Assembly (NCBI RefSeq): GCF_000517545.1
Contig: NZ_BAIV01000035.1
Location: forward strand, 1-57,424
DNA length: 57,424 nt
From: Bacteroides reticulotermitis JCM 10512
GTDB taxonomy: Bacteria > Bacteroidota > Bacteroidia > Bacteroidales > Bacteroidaceae
Direction: 5' to 3'
Shown here: positions 46,011 through 54,330 of the stretch, piece after piece
How the letters are laid out: every line of letters begins with the position of its first letter
Position numbering within the stretch: position 1 is the stretch's first letter
Position numbers and translations under genes: made by a program
Notes under the pieces: generated by a model
Database searches by the model: none
Seen by the model: the letters and a program-made list of their open reading frames with translations, nothing else
Told to the model about the DNA's origin: nothing

Positions 46011-46018
46011 TATATTTG
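46011..46018 (+). promoter_or_regulatory. -7 promoter box for the LacI-type regulator/uxaA operon
   Basis: TATATTTG fits TAnnTTTG, 65 bp before the ATG; both operator-like sites flank it. Confidence 0.6.
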
Positions 46019-46041
46019 TGTCGAAAAAAATAAGTTTATCA

Positions 46042-46057
46042 TTGTGTTCGAGCACAA
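46042..46057. promoter_or_regulatory. operator-like site 2 for the LacI-type regulator
   Basis: TTGTG-TTCGAG-CACAA, a 5-6-5 palindrome with central CG, as LacI-family proteins prefer. It lies downstream of the expected transcription start, where it would block elongation or support looping with site 1, 80 bp away. Confidence 0.65.
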
Positions 46058-46083
46058 AACGGTATATAAACGAAGGTAGTGAT

Positions 46084-47148
46084 ATGAATAAGTTGCCTGA
46101 ACGAATCAGAATTAAAGATATTGCCCGACTGGCAAACGTCTCAGTCGGCACAGTAGACCGTGTAATACATGGGCGAAGCGGTGTGTCGGAAGTGAGTAAA
46201 AAACGAGTGGAAGAGATACTCAAACAGTTAGACTATCAGCCTAACATGTATGCCAGTGCGCTTGCTTCCAACAAGAAGTACCTATTTGGGTGCTTATTGC
46301 CCCGACATCTGGCCGGTGAATATTGGACTGCCGTAGAAGAAGGTATCAATGAAGCCGTAGAGACTTACTCGGACTTCAACACATCAGTCAAAATCTGCTA
46401 TTACGACCCGTATGACTACCGTTCGTTCGCTGCTTCCAGCGAAGAGATCTTAGCCCAAGAACCGGACGGGATTATGATGGCTCCTACTGCACCTCAATAT
46501 ACTCGGAATTTTATAGGCAGACTCAATGAGCAGCATATACCTTATATATATATAGACTCCAACATCAAAGATACGGCTGCTTTAGCCTACTACGGTCAGA
46601 ACTCTCGCCAAAGCGGATACTTTGCCGCCCGGATGTTGATGCTGCTAGCCAGAGACGAGAAAGAAATCGTGATATTCAGAAAGATACACGAAGGTATTGT
46701 CGGCTCGAACCAGCAAGAGAACAGAGAAATCGGATTTAGACAGTACATGAAAGAGTATCATCCGTCATGTAATATATTGGAACTCGATTTGCGCGCCGAA
46801 AGCAATGATGGGGACAATCAAATGTTGGACGATTTTTTCCGTGCTCACCCTACGGTTAACAACGGAATTACATTTAACTCCAAGGCATTTATTATCGGTG
46901 AGTATTTACGGAATCGCAAGCGAACGGAATTTAAGCTGATCGGCTACGATTTACTAGAACGGAATGTGACCTGCCTAAAGGAAGGAAGTGTTTCTTTTCT
47001 GATTGCTCAACAACCCGAATTACAAGGTTTCAACGGCATTAAATCACTGTGCGACCATCTCATTTTCAAGAAAGAGGTTACCAGTATTAATTATATGCCT
47101 ATTGACTTACTAACTGCTGAAACAATTGATTATTATCATAGCAAGTAA
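46084..47148 (+). CDS. LacI family transcriptional regulator of hexuronate genes
   Basis: ATG at 46084 gives 354 residues and places the helix-turn-helix at the normal position (RIKDIARLANVSVGTVDRVIHGRSGVSEVSKKRV); longer starts would add an unusual upstream tail. Hinge helix near YQPNMYASALASNK, then a periplasmic-binding-protein-like ligand domain (FGCLLPRH, IMMAPTAPQ, YIYIDSN, GITFNSKAFIIGEYL, KLIGYDLLERN). It sits between the divergent kdgK-eda operon and uxaA, with two copies of its probable operator in the intergenic region, so it most likely controls all of these. The inducer is probably a hexuronate intermediate such as KDG. Confidence 0.88.
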   Translation: MNKLPERIRIKDIARLANVSVGTVDRVIHGRSGVSEVSKKRVEEILKQLDYQPNMYASALASNKKYLFGCLLPRHLAGEYWTAVEEGINEAVETYSDFNTSVKICYYDPYDYRSFAASSEEILAQEPDGIMMAPTAPQYTRNFIGRLNEQHIPYIYIDSNIKDTAALAYYGQNSRQSGYFAARMLMLLARDEKEIVIFRKIHEGIVGSNQQENREIGFRQYMKEYHPSCNILELDLRAESNDGDNQMLDDFFRAHPTVNNGITFNSKAFIIGEYLRNRKRTEFKLIGYDLLERNVTCLKEGSVSFLIAQQPELQGFNGIKSLCDHLIFKKEVTSINYMPIDLLTAETIDYYHSK

Positions 47149-47171
47149 TAAATTAACTACAAACAAGTTAT

Positions 47172-48662
47172 ATGGAAACAAAGTATTTAAAAATCAATCC
47201 TGCCGACAACGTAGCCGTTGCCATTGTTAACCTCCCGGCAGGAGAGCATCTATCCATAGATGGTATTGAGATTACATTAAACGAAGATATTCCAGCCGGT
47301 CATAAATTTGCTCTTAAAGATTTTGCCGAAGGTGAAAACGTTATCAAATACGGTTACCCCATCGGTCATGCTTTGAAAAGCAAAAAGCAAGGCGAATGGA
47401 TGAATGAGTCGAATATAAAGACAAACCTTGCGGGACTACTGGATTATACATACAATCCGGTAAAAGTTTCGTTGGATATCCCTCACCAAGACCTAACATT
47501 CAAAGGCTATCGCCGCAAGAATGGTGCCGTAGGAGTTAGAAATGAAATCTGGATCATCCCGACTGTAGGCTGTGTGAATGGAATTATTAACCAACTTGCC
47601 GAAGGCTTACGCCGTGAAACCGAAGGTAAGAACGTAGACGCGATTGTAGCTTATCCACACAACTACGGTTGCTCACAATTGGGAGATGACCATGAGAATA
47701 CGAAAAAGATTCTCCGCGATATGGTTCTTCACCCGAATGCCGGCGCTGTATTGGTAGTCGGTCTGGGTTGCGAAAACAACCAACCGGATGTGTTCCGCGA
47801 ATTCTTGGGTGACTACGATAAGGATCGTGTAAAATTCATGGTAACACAAAAAGTGGGCGATGAATATGAAGAAGGCATGGAACTTCTCCGCGAATTGTAC
47901 GACAAAGTGAAAACCGACGAACGTACGGATGTACCTTTGGCCGAACTACGTGTAGGATTGAAGTGTGGTGGTTCCGACGGTTTCTCGGGTATTACCGCTA
48001 ACCCTCTGTTGGGTATGTTCTCCGACTTCCTGATTGCTCAGGGAGGTACAAGTGTACTGACCGAAGTTCCTGAAATGTTTGGTGCAGAGACGATTCTAAT
48101 GAACCGTTGTTTGGATAAGGGCCTGTTCGATCAAACAGTACACCTGATCAATGACTTTAAAGAATACTTCCTATCGCATAATGAGCCCGTTGGTGAAAAC
48201 CCATCTCCGGGAAACAAAGCAGGTGGAATCTCTACACTGGAAGAGAAAGCATTGGGATGTACACAAAAATGTGGTAAAAGCTATGTAGCAGGCGTTATGC
48301 CTTACGGCGAACGTTTGGAAACAAAAGGTTTAAACCTGCTATCCGCACCGGGAAATGACTTGGTTGCCTCGACTGCATTGGCTGCCTGCGGCTGTCACAT
48401 GGTATTGTTTACTACCGGACGTGGTACTCCTTTCGGCACATTTGTACCGACTATGAAGATTTCAACCAATTCCACCTTGGCAAAGAACAAACCGGGATGG
48501 ATTGATTTCAACGCCGGAGTGATCGTAGAAAACGAAACGATGGAGAAAACTTGCGAACACTTCATTGACTACATCATCAAAGTGGCCAGTGGTGAGTTTG
48601 TGAATAATGAAAAGAAAGGATATCGTGAAATAGCCATCTTCAAAACAGGGGTTACTTTATAA
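47172..48662 (+). CDS. uxaA: altronate dehydratase (UxaA family)
   Basis: A 496-residue enzyme. The N-terminal SAF-like domain (1-95) is followed by the UxaA core with GVRNEIWIIPTVGCVNGI, HNYGCSQLGDDHENT, VLVVGLGCENNQP and KCGGSDGFSGITANPLLG (given in shorter blocks here), and the later cysteines in LGCTQKCGKS. Altronate dehydratase is a Mn/Fe-dependent enzyme converting D-altronate to 2-keto-3-deoxygluconate, the substrate of the kinase encoded on the other side of the regulator. It begins 24 bp after the LacI-type gene and is probably co-transcribed. Full length. Confidence 0.92.
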   Translation: METKYLKINPADNVAVAIVNLPAGEHLSIDGIEITLNEDIPAGHKFALKDFAEGENVIKYGYPIGHALKSKKQGEWMNESNIKTNLAGLLDYTYNPVKVSLDIPHQDLTFKGYRRKNGAVGVRNEIWIIPTVGCVNGIINQLAEGLRRETEGKNVDAIVAYPHNYGCSQLGDDHENTKKILRDMVLHPNAGAVLVVGLGCENNQPDVFREFLGDYDKDRVKFMVTQKVGDEYEEGMELLRELYDKVKTDERTDVPLAELRVGLKCGGSDGFSGITANPLLGMFSDFLIAQGGTSVLTEVPEMFGAETILMNRCLDKGLFDQTVHLINDFKEYFLSHNEPVGENPSPGNKAGGISTLEEKALGCTQKCGKSYVAGVMPYGERLETKGLNLLSAPGNDLVASTALAACGCHMVLFTTGRGTPFGTFVPTMKISTNSTLAKNKPGWIDFNAGVIVENETMEKTCEHFIDYIIKVASGEFVNNEKKGYREIAIFKTGVTL

Positions 48663-48685
48663 ATTCCATTCGATTAATATAAAAC

Positions 48686-48730
48686 AGAGCCGGAACGATT
48701 TCTTATAATTGCTCCGGCTCTTCTTGTTTA
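48686..48730. terminator. terminator between uxaA and the efflux operon
   Basis: AGAGCCGGA (48686-48694) pairs with TCCGGCTCT (48713-48721), followed by TCTTGTTTA; converging genes on both sides. Confidence 0.75.
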
Positions 48731-48754
48731 CACAGGTCGATAATGGAAAGGATT

Positions 48755-50357
48755 TTAAACCATATCGTCGCCTGTCTTAGCAAAGGTAACGCGGATTGTT
48801 TTATGAAACGGGATAAAACGTGAGACAACAGCTATAACAATCGAGATGACTAGCAAATAGCCAAAAATCTCTTTCAGTGCAAGCAGTAAGCTTTGCTGTT
48901 GCAAGGTAGCATAGAGCGTATTTGTTGCCAACTGTGCAGCCTCATCACTACCCTTTCCTCCCGTAAGAGCCGTCTGCAAAGCCTGATGATAACGGGATGC
49001 CGCCAACGGATCTACTGCAGTCACAGACTCCGACAAGGAATACATATACTTTTGTTGCAACCGATACAGCGTATTGCTATAAAAAGAAGTAGCCATAATA
49101 GGCGAAAGTACCGATCGAAAGATTATCAGAAAGAAAGCATTCGACAATAGGAACTTCGGATTCAAGTCTTCCACAGCGAACAAAGCAAAGGCAATGATAA
49201 GGGTCAGCATCCCTAATCCACGGAAAAAGATAGGCAGATATAACATCTCGTATGTACTATCCGGCGAAATACCCAAATAAAGAATGCCGAAGAATATCAC
49301 AAAACATCCCATCCCACCGGCAATCAGGAAACGGAAGCGCCAGCGCTGCCAGCGAAACCACCAGAAACAGATGACAGCTCCCAGTATATACCAGGCAATA
49401 AATAGATATACAGGGAATATGTATGCGTATTATCAACTTTCAGAATCACGCTCAGGTAGTTAGTCAGCAAGGTGGTCGAACTACTAAAGAACATGATGAG
49501 CATCATATAGAAATAGCCGATAATCGCCTTGGGTTGATACAGAGGAGCCAAGTTGACATAGGGAGTATCCGAATGATATTGAATCCAAATAAATAGAGCA
49601 ATCAATGCAGGGGCTATCACAATATAGACACAGATCTTAGTAGAAGCCATCCAATCGAGCATCTTACCATAATTGATGACGTACATCAACATCAGTAATC
49701 CCGTTGATATAACCAGCATTTCGCGAATATGCAGATCGGCCAAAGGTATGGTTCGCGTAGGGCGATTGTGTCGGAAACAAATAATCACAAACACAATGGA
49801 AACCAGGATCAGAAGCATCATGAAGTAATACATGTACTTCCAATTGTAGTGGTATGCTAACTGAGCGGTAATCAACATAGAAGCTTGTCCGCCACCATAG
49901 ACCAACGGATAGAAATAGGAATAAAATTCGCTTCGGACGTTTTGTGGACTAAAGATCTTTTGCGCATACCGAATAAACCACAGCATGAGAAAACCTTTCA
50001 AGAATCCGATAACAAAACTACAGATAATCAAGATATCAACGTTTTGCGTACGCGCACAAATCCAACTCAGGAAAAACTGCAAGACCAAATCGATCAACAG
50101 CAGATGTTTGACAGAGAAAGCGGCCAATACTTTAGGGATAATGGGATAAGCGATAGCCATACCCGCCGAAGCCGCATAATAGCCCATCGTAATATCCTCG
50201 GAATTCGTACCCAAGGTATTCGAGACTTCGAGCATACTACCGGTATACGAACCGTTCAACATAATCACGGGAAGAATAACCATGAAGATGCAAAGTATGC
50301 CAAGCCAGTCGGGCACCCATTGTCGTACGGGAGCTCCAGTCTTTTCAGGATACTCAT
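48755..50357 (-). CDS. MFS drug efflux transporter (EmrB/DHA2-like); frame broken near 49390 and near 50352
   Basis: Three pieces form one 14-helix transporter. The ATG at 50357 overlaps the HlyD stop (ATGA); restoring one base just after it gives MxYPEKTGAPVRQWVPDWLG, which runs into the 330-residue frame. Near 49390, restoring one T gives LPGYILGAVICFWWFRWQRW and links to the final frame ending at 48755. The product is about 533 residues. Motifs: GSMLEVSNTLGT in helix 1, ASAGMAIAYPIIPKVL, and motif C-like regions. With HlyD and TolC neighbours it forms a tripartite pump exporting drugs or other hydrophobic compounds from cytoplasm to outside, driven by protons. Both breaks look like one-base errors. 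Confidence 0.82.
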
Positions 50358-51424
50358 CGACGCAAAGCCTCCGTTTCGACCATCATTCCAGCTCGTAATT
50401 GAGCCATTTCATCCGGACTTACATCATTCAAGTCTATTCGCACAGGAATGCGCTGCTGTACTTTCACAAAGTTTCCGGCAGAGTTATCAGTAGGAACGAG
50501 AGAATATTTAGATCCGGTAGCTCCGGATATCGCAGTGACCGCACCATAAAAGAGCTTTCCCGGCATAGCGTCTATTTTAACACGTACCTGCTGCCCGATA
50601 TAGATGTTGGTAATCTGTGTTTCTTTATAGTTGGCCGTAATCCACTTATCATCGCTACGTACCAAGAAAGAGATAGTTTGTCCCGTTTGTACATATTGCC
50701 CCGGTTCAATAGTTCGCCTCCCCATGATTCCGTCATAAGGAGCTGTTAGAACCGTGTAGGATAAATTCAGCTCTGCCAAATCCAAATCGGCTTCTTTGCG
50801 CAGAATCGCTGCCTCCGCTCCCGTTGTTTTCTTAGTAGTCTCCGAATATTGTGATAAGGCCGCCTGTTTCTGGGCAAGCAATGCCTGATAACGTGCCTTC
50901 GCACCCTCATAAGCCGCCTTTGCCTGCTCATATTGTTGCTCTGGAACCGATTCTTCTTTCAACAAACGTTCAAATCGATGAAAATCCTGCTCCAATTGCC
51001 ACAGCCGGGCTTTCGATTCGGCTATATTGGCTTCCTGCACGGTAACATTTGTTTGTGAGGTCGAAATACCGGAATGAAGAACTTCCCGCGAACCATGCGC
51101 GTCCAATAAGGAAGCTTCCGCCTCTTTCACTTTAATTTGATACTCCCGATTGTCAAGTACCAGCAAGGTATCTCCCTGATGTACATATTGATGTTCCCGA
51201 AAACGTATCTCCTTTATATAACCCGAAGCCCGAATATTCAGTGGAGCAACGTATTGATCCACAAAAGCATCATTTGTTATTTCATAATTAATATGTCGCC
51301 AGAAATAGGCGGCAGTCCACCAAAGCCCCGAACAAGCCAAAGAAATACATACCACATTCAGAATTATATTGCGAATTCTTCTCTTTTTCAGCTTTTGATG
51401 TCTTTTCTTCAATGCATTTGCCAT
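50354..51424 (-). CDS. HlyD family membrane fusion protein (EmrA-like)
   Basis: A 356-residue protein: one N-terminal membrane helix (IILNVVCISLACSGLWW), a biotinyl-lipoyl-like domain (APLNIRASGYIKEIRFREHQYVHQGDTLLVLDN, split as NIRASGYI and VHQGDTLLVLD), a long coiled-coil hairpin about 85-215 and a second lipoyl half (TAPYDGIMGRRTIEPGQYV) followed by a beta-barrel domain. This is the periplasmic adaptor of the tripartite pump, between MFS transporter and TolC. It follows tolC by 15 bp and overlaps the MFS start by four bases, so assembly subunits are made in fixed proportion. Confidence 0.92.
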   Translation of the reverse strand: MANALKKRHQKLKKRRIRNIILNVVCISLACSGLWWTAAYFWRHINYEITNDAFVDQYVAPLNIRASGYIKEIRFREHQYVHQGDTLLVLDNREYQIKVKEAEASLLDAHGSREVLHSGISTSQTNVTVQEANIAESKARLWQLEQDFHRFERLLKEESVPEQQYEQAKAAYEGAKARYQALLAQKQAALSQYSETTKKTTGAEAAILRKEADLDLAELNLSYTVLTAPYDGIMGRRTIEPGQYVQTGQTISFLVRSDDKWITANYKETQITNIYIGQQVRVKIDAMPGKLFYGAVTAISGATGSKYSLVPTDNSAGNFVKVQQRIPVRIDLNDVSPDEMAQLRAGMMVETEALRR

Positions 51425-51439
51425 ATCAGTTCAATCTAA

Positions 51440-52762
51440 TTAAAGGTATCCACAAACCTTCTGAAGTTGATAATAAGTATAAATCACACGAGTACGGGCA
51501 GTGACCAACTGCAATTCCGCATTCAAACGAACAGAGTTCGCATCGAGTAAATCGGTCAGTATGGCTAATTGATTCAGATAGCGATTCTGCATAATGCGAT
51601 AATTCTCTTGCGCCTGCCTTATGGATAATTTAAGTGCTTCGACTCGTTGCAAAGCCTCTTTGTGACGCAAGAAAGCAGTGCGTACTTCTACGCGTAGCCT
51701 TTGCATTTTCTGCTCTTCTTCATTCGTACGCAATGATTTCGTGAGCCGGTTCTCTTTTACCTTATGATTATTCTTATATAACGAAGATAGAGAATACGCA
51801 ACCGAAATTCCTACATTCCAATTATTATTGTACATATCGGCCAACGTACGAGAAACCGGACGAGCCAATGCATTCGAAGCATAGAGAGACACACTGGGAA
51901 GCGAAGCAGCTCGAGCCAACCGGATTTCATTTTGCGCCAGTTCGGTCATCGCCCGTCCCAACTTCATTTCCGGATCATTTGTATAAGCCTGAGTGATATA
52001 ATCATCATAGGATTGTAGCGCAACAACTGGGTAGAGCATAGATGTATCGGGTTTCAGTATCAAATCCTCTTCTTGCCCCATCAGGATGTTTAACTGTTGC
52101 GACACAAGCGCAATACTATTTTCTGTTTCTTGCAGAGACAAACGGTCATTGGTCAGTTGCATTTCACTCCTTAACACATCATTATTCGTAATCAACCCTT
52201 CCCGCTTCAAGCGTCGGATATCACGCAAGCGCAATTCCGACTCTTCGATGTTTCGCACCAACACTTCACGTTGTTTATAAAGAGTGAACAGATCCATATA
52301 CTGACTCAACAAAGCTAGTTTTATTTCCGCCCGATCAGTCAATGTTTGCAGAGCGGCGAGTTGCTTCTCCATATCTGCTTTATGTACCGTATTCCGTATT
52401 TTTCCTCCCTGATAGATCGGCTGTACCAAATCAACCGCATAGTTCTGCGACCAATCGGGCGCTTCGGGATAAGCCGGATCGGTGATTCCGCGCTTCCAAA
52501 CAATTGGCTGTCCAAGTACTCCTCCTTTCAAACCAAGCTGTATGTCGGGTAGTCGTGCCGCTTTGGCGGTTTGCAAACGTTCCTTAGCCATCGACTCTTT
52601 CAGATCATCAGCCTGAAGTCGCAAGCTATGCTGAACTCCCCGATCGAAAAGTCGATCGACGGTAAGCAACAATGAATCTGTTTGAGCGGCAACCGGTTGG
52701 TATGCCAAGATGAGACCCAAGAGGCATCTCCGATAACCTTTATAAATCTTCAAGGACATCAT
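51440..52762 (-). CDS. TolC family outer-membrane efflux protein
   Basis: A 440-residue protein with a signal peptide (LILAYQPVAAQ) and two OEP repeats of long alpha-helices separated by short beta segments: AARLPDIQLGLKGG, YAVDLVQPIYQGGKIRNTV, and in the second half AASLPSVSLYAS, NVGISVAYSLSSLYKNNHK. It forms the trimeric outer-membrane channel of the pump. The start ATG lies within the end of marR (23-bp overlap), giving translational coupling. The second codon is also ATG and could be the real start. Confidence 0.9.
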   Translation of the reverse strand: MMSLKIYKGYRRCLLGLILAYQPVAAQTDSLLLTVDRLFDRGVQHSLRLQADDLKESMAKERLQTAKAARLPDIQLGLKGGVLGQPIVWKRGITDPAYPEAPDWSQNYAVDLVQPIYQGGKIRNTVHKADMEKQLAALQTLTDRAEIKLALLSQYMDLFTLYKQREVLVRNIEESELRLRDIRRLKREGLITNNDVLRSEMQLTNDRLSLQETENSIALVSQQLNILMGQEEDLILKPDTSMLYPVVALQSYDDYITQAYTNDPEMKLGRAMTELAQNEIRLARAASLPSVSLYASNALARPVSRTLADMYNNNWNVGISVAYSLSSLYKNNHKVKENRLTKSLRTNEEEQKMQRLRVEVRTAFLRHKEALQRVEALKLSIRQAQENYRIMQNRYLNQLAILTDLLDANSVRLNAELQLVTARTRVIYTYYQLQKVCGYL

Positions 52763-53180
52763 GCACTTCTTTTAGCTCCGCCAGCATTTTCTCAACACGT
52801 ACCGTACCAATAGCATGTTCAGCGCTTACATAAACCTGATCCAACACCGGACGAATCTGTTCGCGCAGCTCTTCTCCCTCCGGAGTTAGAAATACCAGCT
52901 TATTACGGCGATCGGTCGGATCTTCTTTGCGGAAAACATACCCTTTTTTTTCGAGGTTGTTCATCAAGTTAGTCAAACACGCTTTATCTTTTGCCGTGCG
53001 TTCGGCCAATACTTGCTGACTGATACCTTGCTCATGCCACAAGCTACTCAATACTTGAAGCATCTCAAATGTAATACCGGCATTATTCTTTTTCAACGTG
53101 CATTGCATGGAACGGCGGAAAGCCATGCGGGTTCGAAAAATCTGCAACATAAGTTCTCTAAACTCTGCTCCTTCTCTCAT
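52740..53180 (-). CDS. MarR family transcriptional regulator
   Basis: A 146-residue winged-helix protein: helix-turn-helix ISQQVLAERTAKDKACLTNLMNNLEKKGYV (in blocks QQVLAERTAKDKACLTNLM and LEKKGYVFR), the wing DPTDRRNKLVFLT, and N- and C-terminal dimer helices. As first gene of the tolC-hlyD-MFS operon it is most likely the operon's own repressor, relieved by an exported compound. A perfect palindrome overlaps the promoter. Cytoplasmic. Confidence 0.92.
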   Translation of the reverse strand: MREGAEFRELMLQIFRTRMAFRRSMQCTLKKNNAGITFEMLQVLSSLWHEQGISQQVLAERTAKDKACLTNLMNNLEKKGYVFRKEDPTDRRNKLVFLTPEGEELREQIRPVLDQVYVSAEHAIGTVRVEKMLAELKEVHDVLEDL

Positions 53181-53206
53181 AAAACATCTTTTTACCTTTC
53201 AGGCTG

Positions 53207-53250
53207 CAAAAGTAGTCATTCCTGAAGAATTAGTCAAACATTTGACTAAT
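53207..53250 (-). promoter_or_regulatory. promoter and MarR operator of the efflux operon
   Basis: On the minus strand TTTG (53238-53235), a 20-bp spacer and TACTTTTG (53214-53207) form an ideal promoter. The -33 box is inside a perfect 10-2-10 palindrome (53229-53250; arms ATTAGTCAAA and TTTGACTAAT), so bound repressor would exclude RNA polymerase. Confidence 0.85.
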
Positions 53251-53397
53251 TTCATTTCTCTTTTTATTTGCTACATACCAATAGTTAATCTTCTTGCCAA
53301 GAAAGATTATGCAGATAAAACACTCATACTGAATTAATTTAAGCATCACTCATGCAAATAATCAATCAAACAATTGGTCTTCTCAAATCTTTTATAT

Positions 53398-53416
53398 TAC
53401 TTTGCAGTACAAAGTA
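53398..53416 (+). promoter_or_regulatory. operator/promoter of the membrane protein-regulator-creD operon
   Basis: TACTTTG-CAGTA-CAAAGTA, a 7-5-7 palindrome whose left arm overlaps the -7-like sequence TTACTTTG, 9 bp before the first gene's ATG. Likely autoregulatory site of the winged-helix protein at 54011. Confidence 0.6.
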
Positions 53417-53424
53417 CTTTTAAT

Positions 53425-54014
53425 ATGGATAAAGATAAAGCATTAGCATCGGTAAACGAGATCAAAGAATTAATGGAAAAGTCTTCCAAGTTCGTTTCTT
53501 TTAGTGGCTTAGCAGCAATAATGGCGGGAATCTACTCTTTGGCAGCTCCTTTATAGTCGCCAAAGTATTATCGCCAGGGCTGACCCTGCAAGAAATAACA
53601 GTCACTGCACTGGTCGTATTAGGCGCTTCAATCGTCACCGCCTTTGTGTTATCATACTACAAAGCGAAGAAGATTGAGCAAAAGTTCTTCAGTAAACTTA
53701 CCTATCGTACTTTATGGTCTTTCGCTCTCCCTCTATTAGTCGGAGGTTTGCTTTGCCTTTCCCTCATACTGCATAAAAGCTACGGACTAACCTCATCCAT
53801 TATGCTATTGTTTTATGGATTGTCATTGGTTAACACCTCTAAATATACATATTCTAATTTTGCCTGGCTAGGCTATGGATTCTTACTCATAGGTATTGTC
53901 GACTGTTTCTTTATCGGTCACGGACTCTTATTCTGGACGATCGGCTTTGGCGGCCTCCACCTACTATATGGTATTTGGTTCTATGTACACTACGAGAGAA
54001 AAAGCAACCGATGA
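53425..54014 (+). CDS. multi-pass membrane protein of the creD operon; frame broken near 53542
   Basis: ATG at 53425 begins MDKDKALASVNEIKELMEKSS; the frame ends at 53556 unless one G is restored at 53541-53542, giving IYSLGSSFIVAKVLSPG and continuing to 54014. The product is about 196 residues with four to six membrane helices (FSGLAAIMAGIYSL, VTALVVLGASIVTAFVL, LWSFALPLLVGGLLCL, IMLLFYGLSLV, GYGFLLIGIVDCFFIGHG, FWTIGFGGLHLLYGIWF). Similar proteins precede PadR/HTH_34-type regulators and creD in Bacteroidetes. Function unknown, perhaps envelope-stress sensing. Its stop overlaps the regulator start. Confidence 0.72.
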
Positions 54015-54307
54015 TAGAAGCATTCCAACATATCAATAAGGCATTCGAGAGCAAAGTTCGGCTAGGTATCATGGCGGTTCTGATGGTTAATGAAGAATTG
54101 GATTTCAACGCTTTGAAAGAACTGCTTTCATTAACCGACGGAAATCTGGCTAGCCATACCCGTGCGCTAGAAGAATTGAGCTATATCACTTGCAATAAAA
54201 GCTTCATCGGTCGAAAACCCCGGACCACATTCCAAGCGACTAAAGAGGGACGAAAAGCCTTTCAAGCCCATATCGAAGCACTAGAGAAGTTCTTAAAATC
54301 AAACTAA
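54011..54307 (+). CDS. winged-helix transcriptional regulator (HTH_34 type)
   Basis: A 98-residue protein starting at ATG 54011, which overlaps the previous stop (ATGA); an upstream start at 53975 would lie in the other gene and add residues foreign to the family. Sequence: FESKVRLGIMAVLMVNEELDFNALKELLSLTDGNLASHTRALEE (blocks VRLGIMAVLM, LKELLSLTDGNLASH) then the wing RKPRTTFQATKEGRKAF. It is a MarR/ArsR-related one-domain regulator, common directly before creD. Likely binds the palindrome at 53398. Confidence 0.87.
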   Translation: MIEAFQHINKAFESKVRLGIMAVLMVNEELDFNALKELLSLTDGNLASHTRALEELSYITCNKSFIGRKPRTTFQATKEGRKAFQAHIEALEKFLKSN

Positions 54308-54330
54308 CAACTTACTTAAATAACTATTTT

